Shown here in pieces: positions 24,007 to 31,157 of a stretch of DNA of 47,843 nucleotides. Source of the DNA: an uncultured Oscillibacter sp. (GTDB lineage Bacteria > Bacillota > Clostridia > Oscillospirales > Oscillospiraceae); the NCBI GenBank assembly GCA_910578935.1, contig CAJTSM010000022.1, positions 1 to 47,843 on the forward strand. The letters run 5' to 3'. Both the position numbers and the translations under genes were made by a program. Position 1 is the stretch's first letter; the number at the start of each line of letters is the position of its first letter. The notes under the pieces are model-generated. The model saw only the letters and a program-made list of their open reading frames with translations, had not been told where the DNA came from and ran no database searches.

Positions 24007-24495
24007 ATGGAACGTGGAAAAGTCTGGAAGTATAAGGACAATATCAATACGGATATCATCACGCCTCCGGAATCCATGGAATTGGATATCCAGGGAGCGG
24101 CGAAATACTGTATGAACAACCTGGACCCCACCTTTGCCAGTGGATTCCAGAAAGGAGATCTGCTTGTCTGCGAGCACAATATGGGCTCCGGTTCCAGCCG
24201 GGAAACAGCCCCTCTGTGTTTGAGAGAGCTGGGCGTGCGTATTGTAATTGCTATGGACTATGCGCGCATCTTCTACCGCAACTGTATCAACGTCGGCATT
24301 ATTGCCCTGGAATGTCCGAATACGGATAAGATCAGCAAGGACGATATTCTGGAGGTGGATTACCGCTCCGGCGTTATCAAAAACGTAACAACCGGTGAAA
24401 CCTACATGTGCAATCCGATCCCAGATCACATTTTCGCCATTGTGGAGCAGGGCGGATTGATCCCCTACATCACCAACAAGCTCGAAAACGCATAG
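24007..24495 (+). CDS. Aconitase-family dehydratase, small subunit (LeuD type)
   Basis: This 162-residue swivel-domain subunit pairs with the large subunit immediately upstream. It begins with KYKDNINTDIITPP and contains the substrate-binding MGSGSSRETAP and AMDYARIFYRNCINVG segments of this family. The short length is that of archaeal/clostridial-type LeuD/homoaconitase small subunits. It is last in the operon; a terminator follows at 24718. Confidence 0.88.
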   Translation: MERGKVWKYKDNINTDIITPPESMELDIQGAAKYCMNNLDPTFASGFQKGDLLVCEHNMGSGSSRETAPLCLRELGVRIVIAMDYARIFYRNCINVGIIALECPNTDKISKDDILEVDYRSGVIKNVTTGETYMCNPIPDHIFAIVEQGGLIPYITNKLENA

Positions 24496-25203
24496 GGCAC
24501 GGAAGGGAGCGGCGGCGGGCAAACGGCAGCGCCGAGTTGGTCATCCCGCCGCCTCCCTGCAAAAGAGAGTCCCGGCTTTTTCCAGCGGCACTAGAGTGCG
24601 TTGCCGTTCTTGACGGGGCTAAGGCGCAGATGTGAAAAGCCGCTTCCCGCGGCCGCCGCCAAAATGCCCTTAGACGCCCGGGCGGGGCCAACGGCCGAAA
24701 TCAGAAAACAGAGTACATACATCAAAACGGCCCGCCGGGATAACTCCGATGGGCCGTTTTGATGTATTCCATTTATCTCCCGGCACTTCCTGAAACAATA
24801 GTTCTCCCGCTCCAAACCCCTATAGGCCCCCTGGTTTCGAAGCGGCAATCGCTTTGAGATTCTCAATCCACTTTAATCCCAAGGGAGTGTCTTCGTATTT
24901 TCCGCTTGGCCAGGCCCTGTATGAAAAGCAGCAAGACGCCGCCCGGAGGCGCCTTTTCCACCCTGATTCAGGGCCCGCAATATTCAAACAACGCCTAAAT
25001 TTATCTTCTAAATATTTCCTGATTTCTTTCATCAGATAGCAGCAGGGCATTTCTCTTTCGTTATAGGATTTGCCGTGAAAAAATTTGGTTGGCATAGGCA
25101 ACGGATATATGCGCTGGTGAGGACGTTCATACCGTCCCCGCTCCGCACAGACGGCCTAAACTTTTCAAATCGTCCCAGCTGCGGCAAATTGCATAAGCCG
25201 CTT
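24496..25203. other. Gene-poor stretch of about 700 bp
   Basis: Apart from the terminator at 24718-24766, no gene or RNA was recognised. A minus-strand frame at 24820-25101 (93 codons) has no ribosome binding site and no family resemblance. It could be a decayed or hypothetical gene but is not supported. Confidence 0.4.
24718..24766. terminator. Terminator of the citramalate-type operon
   Basis: Sixteen-base arms TACATCAAAACGGCCC and GGGCCGTTTTGATGTA (24718-24733, 24751-24766) with a 17-base loop lie 220 bp beyond the last operon gene. The stem itself contains an A tract and a T tract, so it can act in both directions. Confidence 0.65.
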
Positions 25204-25848
25204 TTAAACGACAAGTTTGTACCTGCCTTTTCCGATTTTCCTGACCCGTCCGTCATCACACAACTTTTTCAATACACGCTGCAACTGCCGTCGGCTGCAG
25301 CGGAGCTGAAAAACCGCCCTTTCAATTCCGTTGATTTCGCCTGACTGGCAGATATTCTTCATATACAGCACGACCCGTTCCTCAAGAATCGCTGTAACGG
25401 GATCCACCGCGGAAAAAATTTTCAATTTATCTGCGTAAGACCGCAAAAGCATATGGAGAAAGCGCAGGTCATGTTCGAGTTGCCCGCGGTATTCTTTCGT
25501 GGACAATGCCAGGCAGACCGTTGGCGTTTTTACTTCTGTAAAAAGCGGAGTGATCCCTTGGTCGGGAAATTCCAGGTCCCCAATGAGTGCGGGGCTTTCA
25601 ACCTCATTGACTGGAGAAAGGCTTCCGTCCTCACGGATTCCGTAAATCTGGACCGTCCCCTCAATCAGGAATAAAATTTTATCCATCCGCTGATCCGGAA
25701 CGGTGATATACTCGCCTTTTTCATAGCGGTAGGCGTGAAAGGTTACATTCGGAGTGTCAAAATAACCGCGGATATTTCCTTTTCCAATCCAGTGCTCGAT
25801 TTGCGTCTTATCATGGATCTCTTCCAACGGTTCCACCTCACTTTGCAA
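25204..25848 (-). CDS. Crp/Fnr-family transcriptional regulator
   Basis: This 214-residue protein has an N-terminal cyclic-nucleotide-binding-like beta barrel (about residues 20-130, with KGEYITVPDQRMDKILFLIEG), a long dimer helix, and a C-terminal winged HTH (about 160-214, RCSRRQLQRVLKKLCDDGRV). No Fnr-type four-cysteine cluster is seen at the N-terminus, so an organic ligand is more likely than an Fe-S sensor. The gene is divergent from a MATE exporter. An 80-bp gap between them holds a perfect TGTGCCA-CA-TGGCACA dyad, its likely operator. Confidence 0.85.
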   Translation of the reverse strand: MQSEVEPLEEIHDKTQIEHWIGKGNIRGYFDTPNVTFHAYRYEKGEYITVPDQRMDKILFLIEGTVQIYGIREDGSLSPVNEVESPALIGDLEFPDQGITPLFTEVKTPTVCLALSTKEYRGQLEHDLRFLHMLLRSYADKLKIFSAVDPVTAILEERVVLYMKNICQSGEINGIERAVFQLRCSRRQLQRVLKKLCDDGRVRKIGKGRYKLVV

Positions 25849-25855
25849 GCCCTAT

Positions 25856-25898
25856 TGTGCCACATGGCACAGAAAAAATCAATCAATCCTGCTATGAT
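25856..25898 (+). promoter_or_regulatory. Crp-type operator and activator-dependent promoter of the MATE gene
   Basis: The dyad TGTGCCA-CA-TGGCACA (25856-25871) is followed by a -10 TATGAT (25893-25898) with no recognisable -35. With transcription starting about 7 bp after the -10, the dyad centre (25863.5) falls near -41.5. That is the class II position of Crp/Fnr activators. Confidence 0.65.
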
Positions 25899-25928
25899 CG
25901 GGTCAAACGTGTGAAGTGAGGTAAACAC

Positions 25929-27257
25929 ATGGAACCAGAAGTTTTTCAGGAATCCAAAATATCAAAGGCGTATATCCGCTTATCCATGCCCCTTGTCTTC
26001 AGCATGGTAGTCACTCTGATCTACAATTTGGCAGATACCTATTTTGTGGCCCGGACCAATGACACTCAGATTGTGGCGGGGGTTTCCCTGGGTATGCCGG
26101 TATTTACCCTGCTTATGGCCATCGGAAATATTTTCGGACAGGGCGGAGGTTCTTTGATCTCCCGCCTGCTGGGGCAGACGGATAAACAGGGCGTCCGCCA
26201 TGTCAGTGCGTTCTGCTTTTACGCGACGGCATTGACCGGTGTTGTCATTGCCGCTGTTATGATGGTCTTTCGTGTGCCGCTTTTGTGTGTAATTGGGGCC
26301 GATCTGGAAACCTTTGCCCATGCCTCCAACTACTATACCTATTTGGCGATTGGCGCGCCAATTATTATGCTTTCCTTCATCCACTCAAATTTGCTGCGTT
26401 CTGAGGGGATGTCAAAAGAATCGATGGCCGGAACCGTCGCCGGGGCGCTGATCAATATTATTTTAGACCCTATTTTTATCTCTTTTTTAGCCCTGGGAGC
26501 CAGCGGCGCCGCCATTGCCACCGTAATCGGGTATCTGTTTTCCGACGTTTTCTTTGTCGTGACCGTTGCGAAAAAAAGCAAACTATTATCCATAAATCCC
26601 AGAGAGGTAAAAATATCCGCAGCGCATATGGGACAGATCTTCGGAATTGGCATTCCCGCCTCTATTACAAACCTGATGCAGAGCGTAAGCGTCGTTCTGA
26701 TGAATCAGTTTCTGCTGCCTTTCGGCAACGACAAGATTGCCGCAATGGGGATTGTTTTGAAAATAAATATGATCGCCTTGCTGCTTCTCATAAGTTTTGC
26801 CTTTGGCGGGCAGCCTCTTTTCGGATATTACTATGGCTCCGGAGATAAAAAGCGGCTGTCCGAACTGCTCCATTTTTGTCTGTGGTTTATTGGCTTCACC
26901 GCCGTTTTCTTAACTGCAATCGTCTTTCTGGCCGCTCCTTTTTTGATGAAATGCTTTATGAAAAATGAGAGTATTATCAGCGATGGGACGATCATGCTCC
27001 GGTGGCAGGTCATTACTATGGTACTTGTGGGTTTTATCCTGTTGATGACCATCATCTGTCAATCTATGGGGAAAGTAGCCGGCTCGTTTATTCTCTCCAG
27101 CAGCCGGCAGGGAACCGTTTTCCTGGTCGTCCTTGTCGCCGCATACAACATTCTGGGATACATGGGAATCATCTTATCTCAGGCAATCGCGGATATTTTG
27201 ACCGCAATGATTGCAGCTGCGCTGTTCAAACGTCAGCTGTACAAAGAATTTCATTAG
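25929..27257 (+). CDS. MATE-family efflux transporter
   Basis: This 442-residue, twelve-helix protein of the MATE (MOP superfamily) NorM/DinF type exports drugs or metabolites in exchange for Na+ or H+. The two half-transporters begin at KAYIRLSMPLVFSMV and GQIFGIGIPASITNLMQSV. LYNLAD-type (here IYNLADTYFV) and GNIFGQGGGSLISRLLG segments are family hallmarks. ATG 25929 follows AGTGAGGT. Expression is probably switched by the divergent Crp/Fnr regulator. Confidence 0.92.
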   Translation: MEPEVFQESKISKAYIRLSMPLVFSMVVTLIYNLADTYFVARTNDTQIVAGVSLGMPVFTLLMAIGNIFGQGGGSLISRLLGQTDKQGVRHVSAFCFYATALTGVVIAAVMMVFRVPLLCVIGADLETFAHASNYYTYLAIGAPIIMLSFIHSNLLRSEGMSKESMAGTVAGALINIILDPIFISFLALGASGAAIATVIGYLFSDVFFVVTVAKKSKLLSINPREVKISAAHMGQIFGIGIPASITNLMQSVSVVLMNQFLLPFGNDKIAAMGIVLKINMIALLLLISFAFGGQPLFGYYYGSGDKKRLSELLHFCLWFIGFTAVFLTAIVFLAAPFLMKCFMKNESIISDGTIMLRWQVITMVLVGFILLMTIICQSMGKVAGSFILSSSRQGTVFLVVLVAAYNILGYMGIILSQAIADILTAMIAAALFKRQLYKEFH

Positions 27258-27710
27258 AGCTGTGTACACACAGAGGGACCGAACGGCGAAAACAGGTGGA
27301 ATTTCTAAAAATGGCGGGCCGGACAAAGGCAGACTGAAAAGCAGAGATATTTTATCCAAATCTAAATGCGAAACTTGAAATCATCTGTGGGACCGCATCC
27401 CAAGAAAACGGCCCTGAACACAACCGTTTTTCCAACGGGCAGAACAACAAGGTCTTTGAATATCAATGTCTTGGCCGATTATCTGCCGGATCGCTAATTC
27501 AACGAACAGGGGCCGCACAAGTGCTGGCAGCGGCACAGTTCTATTCCCTCTATCAAATTCGCAGATCCGAAGAGGACCTGTCTGCTTTTCAAGCAGGCTG
27601 GTCTTCCTTCGCAAGGGAGATATTATTTTGGGGGAGGTTTCATGTAAGTAATCCGGCGCTGGAGCCGTTGCATTTTCGCTTCCACTTCCAAAGACATAAC
27701 TGTCACCTGA

Positions 27711-28174
27711 GCCGCTTTAGCCACCAGAGTCTCATATCTCTGGGATTTGGGGGAGTATGTGAACATTCCGGCGTTCGGCAGCTTCGAACCCTCTATGTTC
27801 CTGGGCATGGGCTTGGCGGACAAGATTGGCACCGTCACCGTTGTGAAAAACGTGGTTTCCCTGATGGAAGGGAATGCGACAAAGGCTTCCTTCGGCAGGC
27901 GTGTCTGCTGTGTTTGTTTTGTGGATATCCCGGTGCTGGATTTGCGGCAGCATGGTAAAGCCGCCGCTTTGGTCCGGGAGCCCTTGAACACGTCCGGGGA
28001 GGATGGAGCACAGGCGGTTTCCTTGGGACGCACGGCTATGATCAACGCGGCGGAGGATGTACAGGCCTCCCTGGCCGCTCCTACAGCCGGATTGCCGCAG
28101 CAGTTGGTGAACATGCCGTCACAGCCCTTGTCCCCCTCTTCCTTGCCCAGCCGGAGAAGTTCCGGACTGCATAG
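27711..28174 (+). pseudogene. Remnant of an Asp/Glu/hydantoin racemase
   Basis: The plus strand encodes a recognisable middle and C-terminal part of an Asp/Glu/hydantoin racemase family protein: NIPAFGSFEPSM, then LADKIGTVTVVKNVVSLMEG, VDIPVLDL, and AVSLGRTAMINAAEDVQASL. The family motif LGCTGM reads LGRTAM, so the catalytic cysteine is gone. The expected C-terminal helix (AVTALVPLFLAQPEKF) is found only after a frame change near 28085, and the N-terminal third is not readable. It lies beside a hydantoin/cytosine-type permease and DUF917 genes, so it probably once belonged to that unit. Confidence 0.6.
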
Positions 28175-28409
28175 CGTTCCATACATGGCGTTCCCGCCTT
28201 AACCCGGGAGGTGCTGAACTCCGTGTCCAGGGAAAAATACTTCCGAATGCAGTCAAGCATCTCCGGGAGTGCAGCCGCTTGAAGAAGCGGCGTTTATGCG
28301 CCAACGGGAATCCGTCAGAAAGAGTCAGGAGGATTATTTGCCGAACAAAATTTTCAAAGAGCAAACCGCTGCGATCGCTTCGGCCAGGGCACTCCTCTTT
28401 TTATAACAG

Positions 28410-28439
28410 CAGCGGGGCCCGAAAATTCAGGCCCCGCTG
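28410..28439. terminator. Terminator of the permease/DUF917 transcript
   Basis: A ten-base G+C-rich stem CAGCGGGGCC/GGCCCCGCTG with a 10-base loop lies 35 bp past the stop of the minus-strand NCS1 permease gene. The T content after it on that strand is modest. Confidence 0.6.
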
Positions 28440-28474
28440 TTCATTCACATTTTAGCCGTTGCGTTTTAAGATTC

Positions 28475-29755
28475 TTACTCTGCTTTTTTCTTACACAAAA
28501 CAGGATAGAGGACCAGATAGAGAACGCAGGCAATGACGATGGCGTTTAAGGTCGGAATCAGGAAGGAGGGGAGCAGCAGAGCGAACAGGGCCCCGGCCAG
28601 CCAGGCAATTAACCCGGCCAGGTTCACACCCTCTGTCGGTGTCCAGTCCTTGGGGTCACCTTTGTGCCGGACGAAGTAGTCCATGATTACCACGCCTGCC
28701 ACAGGAGGGATGCCAACGGATAGGACATTGAGGAAGCTATTGAAATAGTTGGTAATTCCAAACACAGCCAGGAGCGTACCTACGATACCTGACAGCAACG
28801 TCATCATCATCCGCTTGTCGTCCTTGGCCCCGGTGAGGCTGAGGAGTGCGAAGCCCGCAGAGTAAGCGTTAGAAACATTTGTAGTCCATGTAGCCAGCAC
28901 TAGGATCAGCAAACCCAAGATCGGGCTTCCGATGCTGGAGAGCATCGTGACGATGCTGCCGGTGTCCATGCCCAGAACACCGGAGTGGATTGCCAGAACG
29001 CCGCCGGCCAGGAGCGTACCCACTCCCATGGGGATAACGCCCACGATACTGGAGATGATGACGTCACGGCGGCTTTTGCAGTACCGGGTCGTGTCACCTG
29101 AGAGGACGCTTCCCGAAGCAAAGCCCCCTACCGCAGAACCGATCGCAATGACCATTGGAGTTTTTACGGCCGGTGCATAGTTATGGATGGCCTGGACGGA
29201 ATCAGGGTCCCGGAAAACTACGATCATGGCGTAAACAAGGATGATAATCAGCGCAGGAACGGAAATCATATTCAACCATTTGATCATATTGATTCCAATC
29301 ACAGCCGTGATGCACATCACCAGCCCCCACAAAATGGTAGACACCATGCCCGAAAGGGGAATCCCAAAGGTATTTAGAATAGCGGCAAAAGCCTCGCCGC
29401 ACACGACTGCCTGGAATCCAAACCAGCAGATAAAGCAAAAAGCAATGATAGCTGCGATCACATAGCTGGAGCCTTTTTTTCCAAACGCGCCGGAGGCGGC
29501 CACGACCGTGGGAATGCCCAGATCGGAAGACTGAATGCTCAGCAGAATCATCATGACCACACAGATGCCGTATCCAGTCAGCATGGCCATGAACGCCTCA
29601 AAGAAGGTCAGCCCCATCGTGATCCCGCCGCCCACCATCAAAGCGGGGACGCAGCAGACAGAGCCCGCCCAGATAAACGCAATCTCCCACCAGTGCTTTT
29701 TATCTTCCTGCCTGACTTCACTCAAGCCAGAAGTTTCAATTGTCTTTTTTGCCAT
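28475..29755 (-). CDS. NCS1-family permease (CodB/hydantoin permease type)
   Basis: This 426-residue, twelve-helix transporter of the NCS1 family includes cytosine permease CodB and the hydantoin permease Mhp1. Family features are GWWEIA-like HWWEIAFIWAGS near the N-terminus, GITMGLTFFEAF, a GSAVGGFASGSVLSGDTTRY segment, and SVGIPPVAGVVIMDYF. The start is ATG 29755 (GGGAGA upstream) rather than the further in-frame ATG, since family proteins begin shortly before the first helix. It is downstream of a DUF917 gene in one transcript, next to a hydantoin racemase relic. Uptake of a hydantoin or similar heterocycle is more likely than cytosine; this is inference. Confidence 0.85.
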   Translation of the reverse strand: MAKKTIETSGLSEVRQEDKKHWWEIAFIWAGSVCCVPALMVGGGITMGLTFFEAFMAMLTGYGICVVMMILLSIQSSDLGIPTVVAASGAFGKKGSSYVIAAIIAFCFICWFGFQAVVCGEAFAAILNTFGIPLSGMVSTILWGLVMCITAVIGINMIKWLNMISVPALIIILVYAMIVVFRDPDSVQAIHNYAPAVKTPMVIAIGSAVGGFASGSVLSGDTTRYCKSRRDVIISSIVGVIPMGVGTLLAGGVLAIHSGVLGMDTGSIVTMLSSIGSPILGLLILVLATWTTNVSNAYSAGFALLSLTGAKDDKRMMMTLLSGIVGTLLAVFGITNYFNSFLNVLSVGIPPVAGVVIMDYFVRHKGDPKDWTPTEGVNLAGLIAWLAGALFALLLPSFLIPTLNAIVIACVLYLVLYPVLCKKKAE

Positions 29756-29791
29756 ATCAGAATTTCTCCCTCTCAAAATGGTATATTAGTC

Positions 29792-30886
29792 TTAAAGCCT
29801 GACAGCGGGCCCAATCTCACAATAGCCAATCTGTTTAAGAATGTTGGCCCAGCAATCGTAACCTGCTGGTTTGCTCCACCACTGCTGGGGAGCGGGGACT
29901 CCTAACAGCAAAACATGCTGGCCAACCGCCGTGTCGGCATTGGAAAGAGGTTCCATCGTCTCCAAATTCACTAAAATAATCAGCTCAGGCACCACCAGCA
30001 GAGCCTCTTTCTGGGGTCCCCAGATAATCATATTCTCATTTTTGAAATCAACCTGGAATATGTTCCTGCCGCCAATTTCCGTAATCTCCGTCTTTCCATA
30101 GTCGAAGCCGTCTTCGACCTTAACATCTATGTTGGTAATTTCGCCCTCAGTGAACACTTTTGCCGCAACGCCCAGGTTCCGCAGTCTTTCCACCAGCTCG
30201 TTCGAATTCGCCGGTTTTTTGAGGAAGATTCTTCCCACCTCCATGGACAGGCTGAGCTGCCCAAGGACAGAAACCATTCTGTGCATATTCTGGTTCATCA
30301 ACCACGCGGAGAATCCAACGCCTCCATAAGCAGTAGACACCGTTCTGGCAAGCGTTTCACAGGCGGCATTGTCTTGAACATTCTTGGGAAGGCCAACCGT
30401 AATGTCTCCAGCCTGATTCGACAGGATCAAGGGCGGAAGCGGAATGTCGTAAACGGGATTCAGGCCCGTGTTAAGTTCCGGCACCGCCCGGCCGTTGGCG
30501 TCTAAATCCAAAATCGGGAGGCCTAATTTGGCCGCAGCATAAATGGGGACCATTGTATTGAAGCCACCCTGTTCGCCAGAATAAATACAGGAGACTTCTC
30601 GCTTTTGCAGAGATCTGGCAATGGAAATCATACCTTCAACCGCACTGACCGCCAGCGGGCCAAAGTTAAGATCCTTCATTGCGATGGGTGATCCCAAACC
30701 CGCGACCATTGTAGACCATGAACCGGACGGCATTTCACCGATTTCCAGCATTTCAACTTTAACAGACTCACCCAGCTCATTCAGCAAAGCCAGGCCGCCA
30801 GAAATTGAGCCGCCGCCACCTGCGCCGTAAAACGTTGCGCCGTAAATCAATGCTTGCAGTCTTTCAAAATCTAAAACCACAGCCAT
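29792..30886 (-). CDS. DUF917 / S-methyl-thiohydantoin desulfurase family protein (copy 1)
   Basis: This 364-residue protein of the DUF917 family (Pfam now names it after S-methyl-thiohydantoin desulfurase; often beside hydantoinase genes) has an N-terminal glycine-rich stretch ALIYGATFYGAGGGGSISGG, MVAGLGSP and DANGRAVPELNT. A C-terminal domain with VDFKNENMIIW and LSNADTAVGQ follows. ATG 30886 is set by AGGAGG 7 bases upstream. It is first in a two-gene unit with the NCS1 permease and is divergent from the PucR regulator. The reaction is not established by sequence; action on a thiohydantoin- or hydantoin-like ring is suggested by the family name and neighbours. Confidence 0.85.
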   Translation of the reverse strand: MAVVLDFERLQALIYGATFYGAGGGGSISGGLALLNELGESVKVEMLEIGEMPSGSWSTMVAGLGSPIAMKDLNFGPLAVSAVEGMISIARSLQKREVSCIYSGEQGGFNTMVPIYAAAKLGLPILDLDANGRAVPELNTGLNPVYDIPLPPLILSNQAGDITVGLPKNVQDNAACETLARTVSTAYGGVGFSAWLMNQNMHRMVSVLGQLSLSMEVGRIFLKKPANSNELVERLRNLGVAAKVFTEGEITNIDVKVEDGFDYGKTEITEIGGRNIFQVDFKNENMIIWGPQKEALLVVPELIILVNLETMEPLSNADTAVGQHVLLLGVPAPQQWWSKPAGYDCWANILKQIGYCEIGPAVRL

Positions 30887-30934
30887 TTCAGGAACCTCCT
30901 CTAAGTTTATTACAGAATTCAATCTGCCTTTTAA

Positions 30935-30982
30935 ATTATAAAAGATTGGAAAGAACTTGTATTTATTTCTTTGGACAAAAAG
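30935..30982 (-). promoter_or_regulatory. Promoter of DUF917 copy 1 with proximal regulator box
   Basis: The minus-strand -10 TATAAT is at 30940-30935. A box reading TTTTTGTCCAAA then ATAAATACA occupies 30982-30958, overlapping the -35 region, and no TTGACA is present. The same box at the same distance (30 bp from the AAA of the box to the first T of the -10) precedes DUF917 copy 2. Confidence 0.7.
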
Positions 30983-30989
30983 AAAACGC

Positions 30990-31015
30990 TTCATTTATCC
31001 ATTTGGACAACCAAA
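30990..31015 (-). promoter_or_regulatory. Distal copy of the DUF917 promoter box
   Basis: On the plus strand CATTTATCCATTTGGACAA (30992-31010) repeats the box at 30958-30982. Its centre is displaced by about 32 bp, three helical turns, so both sites face the same side of the DNA. It lies between the divergent DUF917 and PucR genes. Confidence 0.65.
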
Positions 31016-31057
31016 TTTGAGTCTCTAATTTCTACATCTTAAAATTTGTGTTTTTCT

Positions 31058-31086
31058 TTGACAGCGGCAAAAAATAGTCCTATAAT
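31058..31086 (+). promoter_or_regulatory. Promoter of the PucR-family regulator gene
   Basis: A perfect TTGACA (31058-31063), a 17-bp spacer and a perfect TATAAT (31081-31086) lie about 70 bp before the regulator start. This is consensus constitutive transcription. The conserved boxes lie upstream and not over it, so strong autoregulation is not obvious. Confidence 0.8.
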
Positions 31087-31157
31087 TCCAGATTAACAAA
31101 GCGCTCCTCAAAACCTTTTCCGCAATTTGAGGTCCGCCGAATTTGGGAGGGATGGAA

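Larger units (their letters stand above)
27258..28474. other. Largely non-functional stretch with a racemase remnant
   Basis: These 1.2 kb between the MATE gene and the NCS1 permease hold the racemase relic at about 27711-28174 and the terminator at 28410-28439. Elsewhere only short overlapping frames in both strands are seen, without start signals or family resemblance. Confidence 0.5.

Noticed and set aside
22728..24495. LeuCD reading as leucine biosynthesis
   Set aside because: There is no leuA or leuB nearby, and the genes are embedded in a CoA-transferase/lyase/carrier operon. A catabolic hydratase is more consistent, though not proven.
24820..25101. A 93-codon minus-strand frame as a hypothetical gene
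   Set aside because: It has no ribosome binding site, no recognisable domain and an uneven composition. It is not supported enough to list as a gene.
27623..28186. A 187-codon minus-strand frame in the gene-poor stretch
   Set aside because: It is antisense to the racemase remnant, whose plus-strand peptide is recognisable. The minus frame has no family features.
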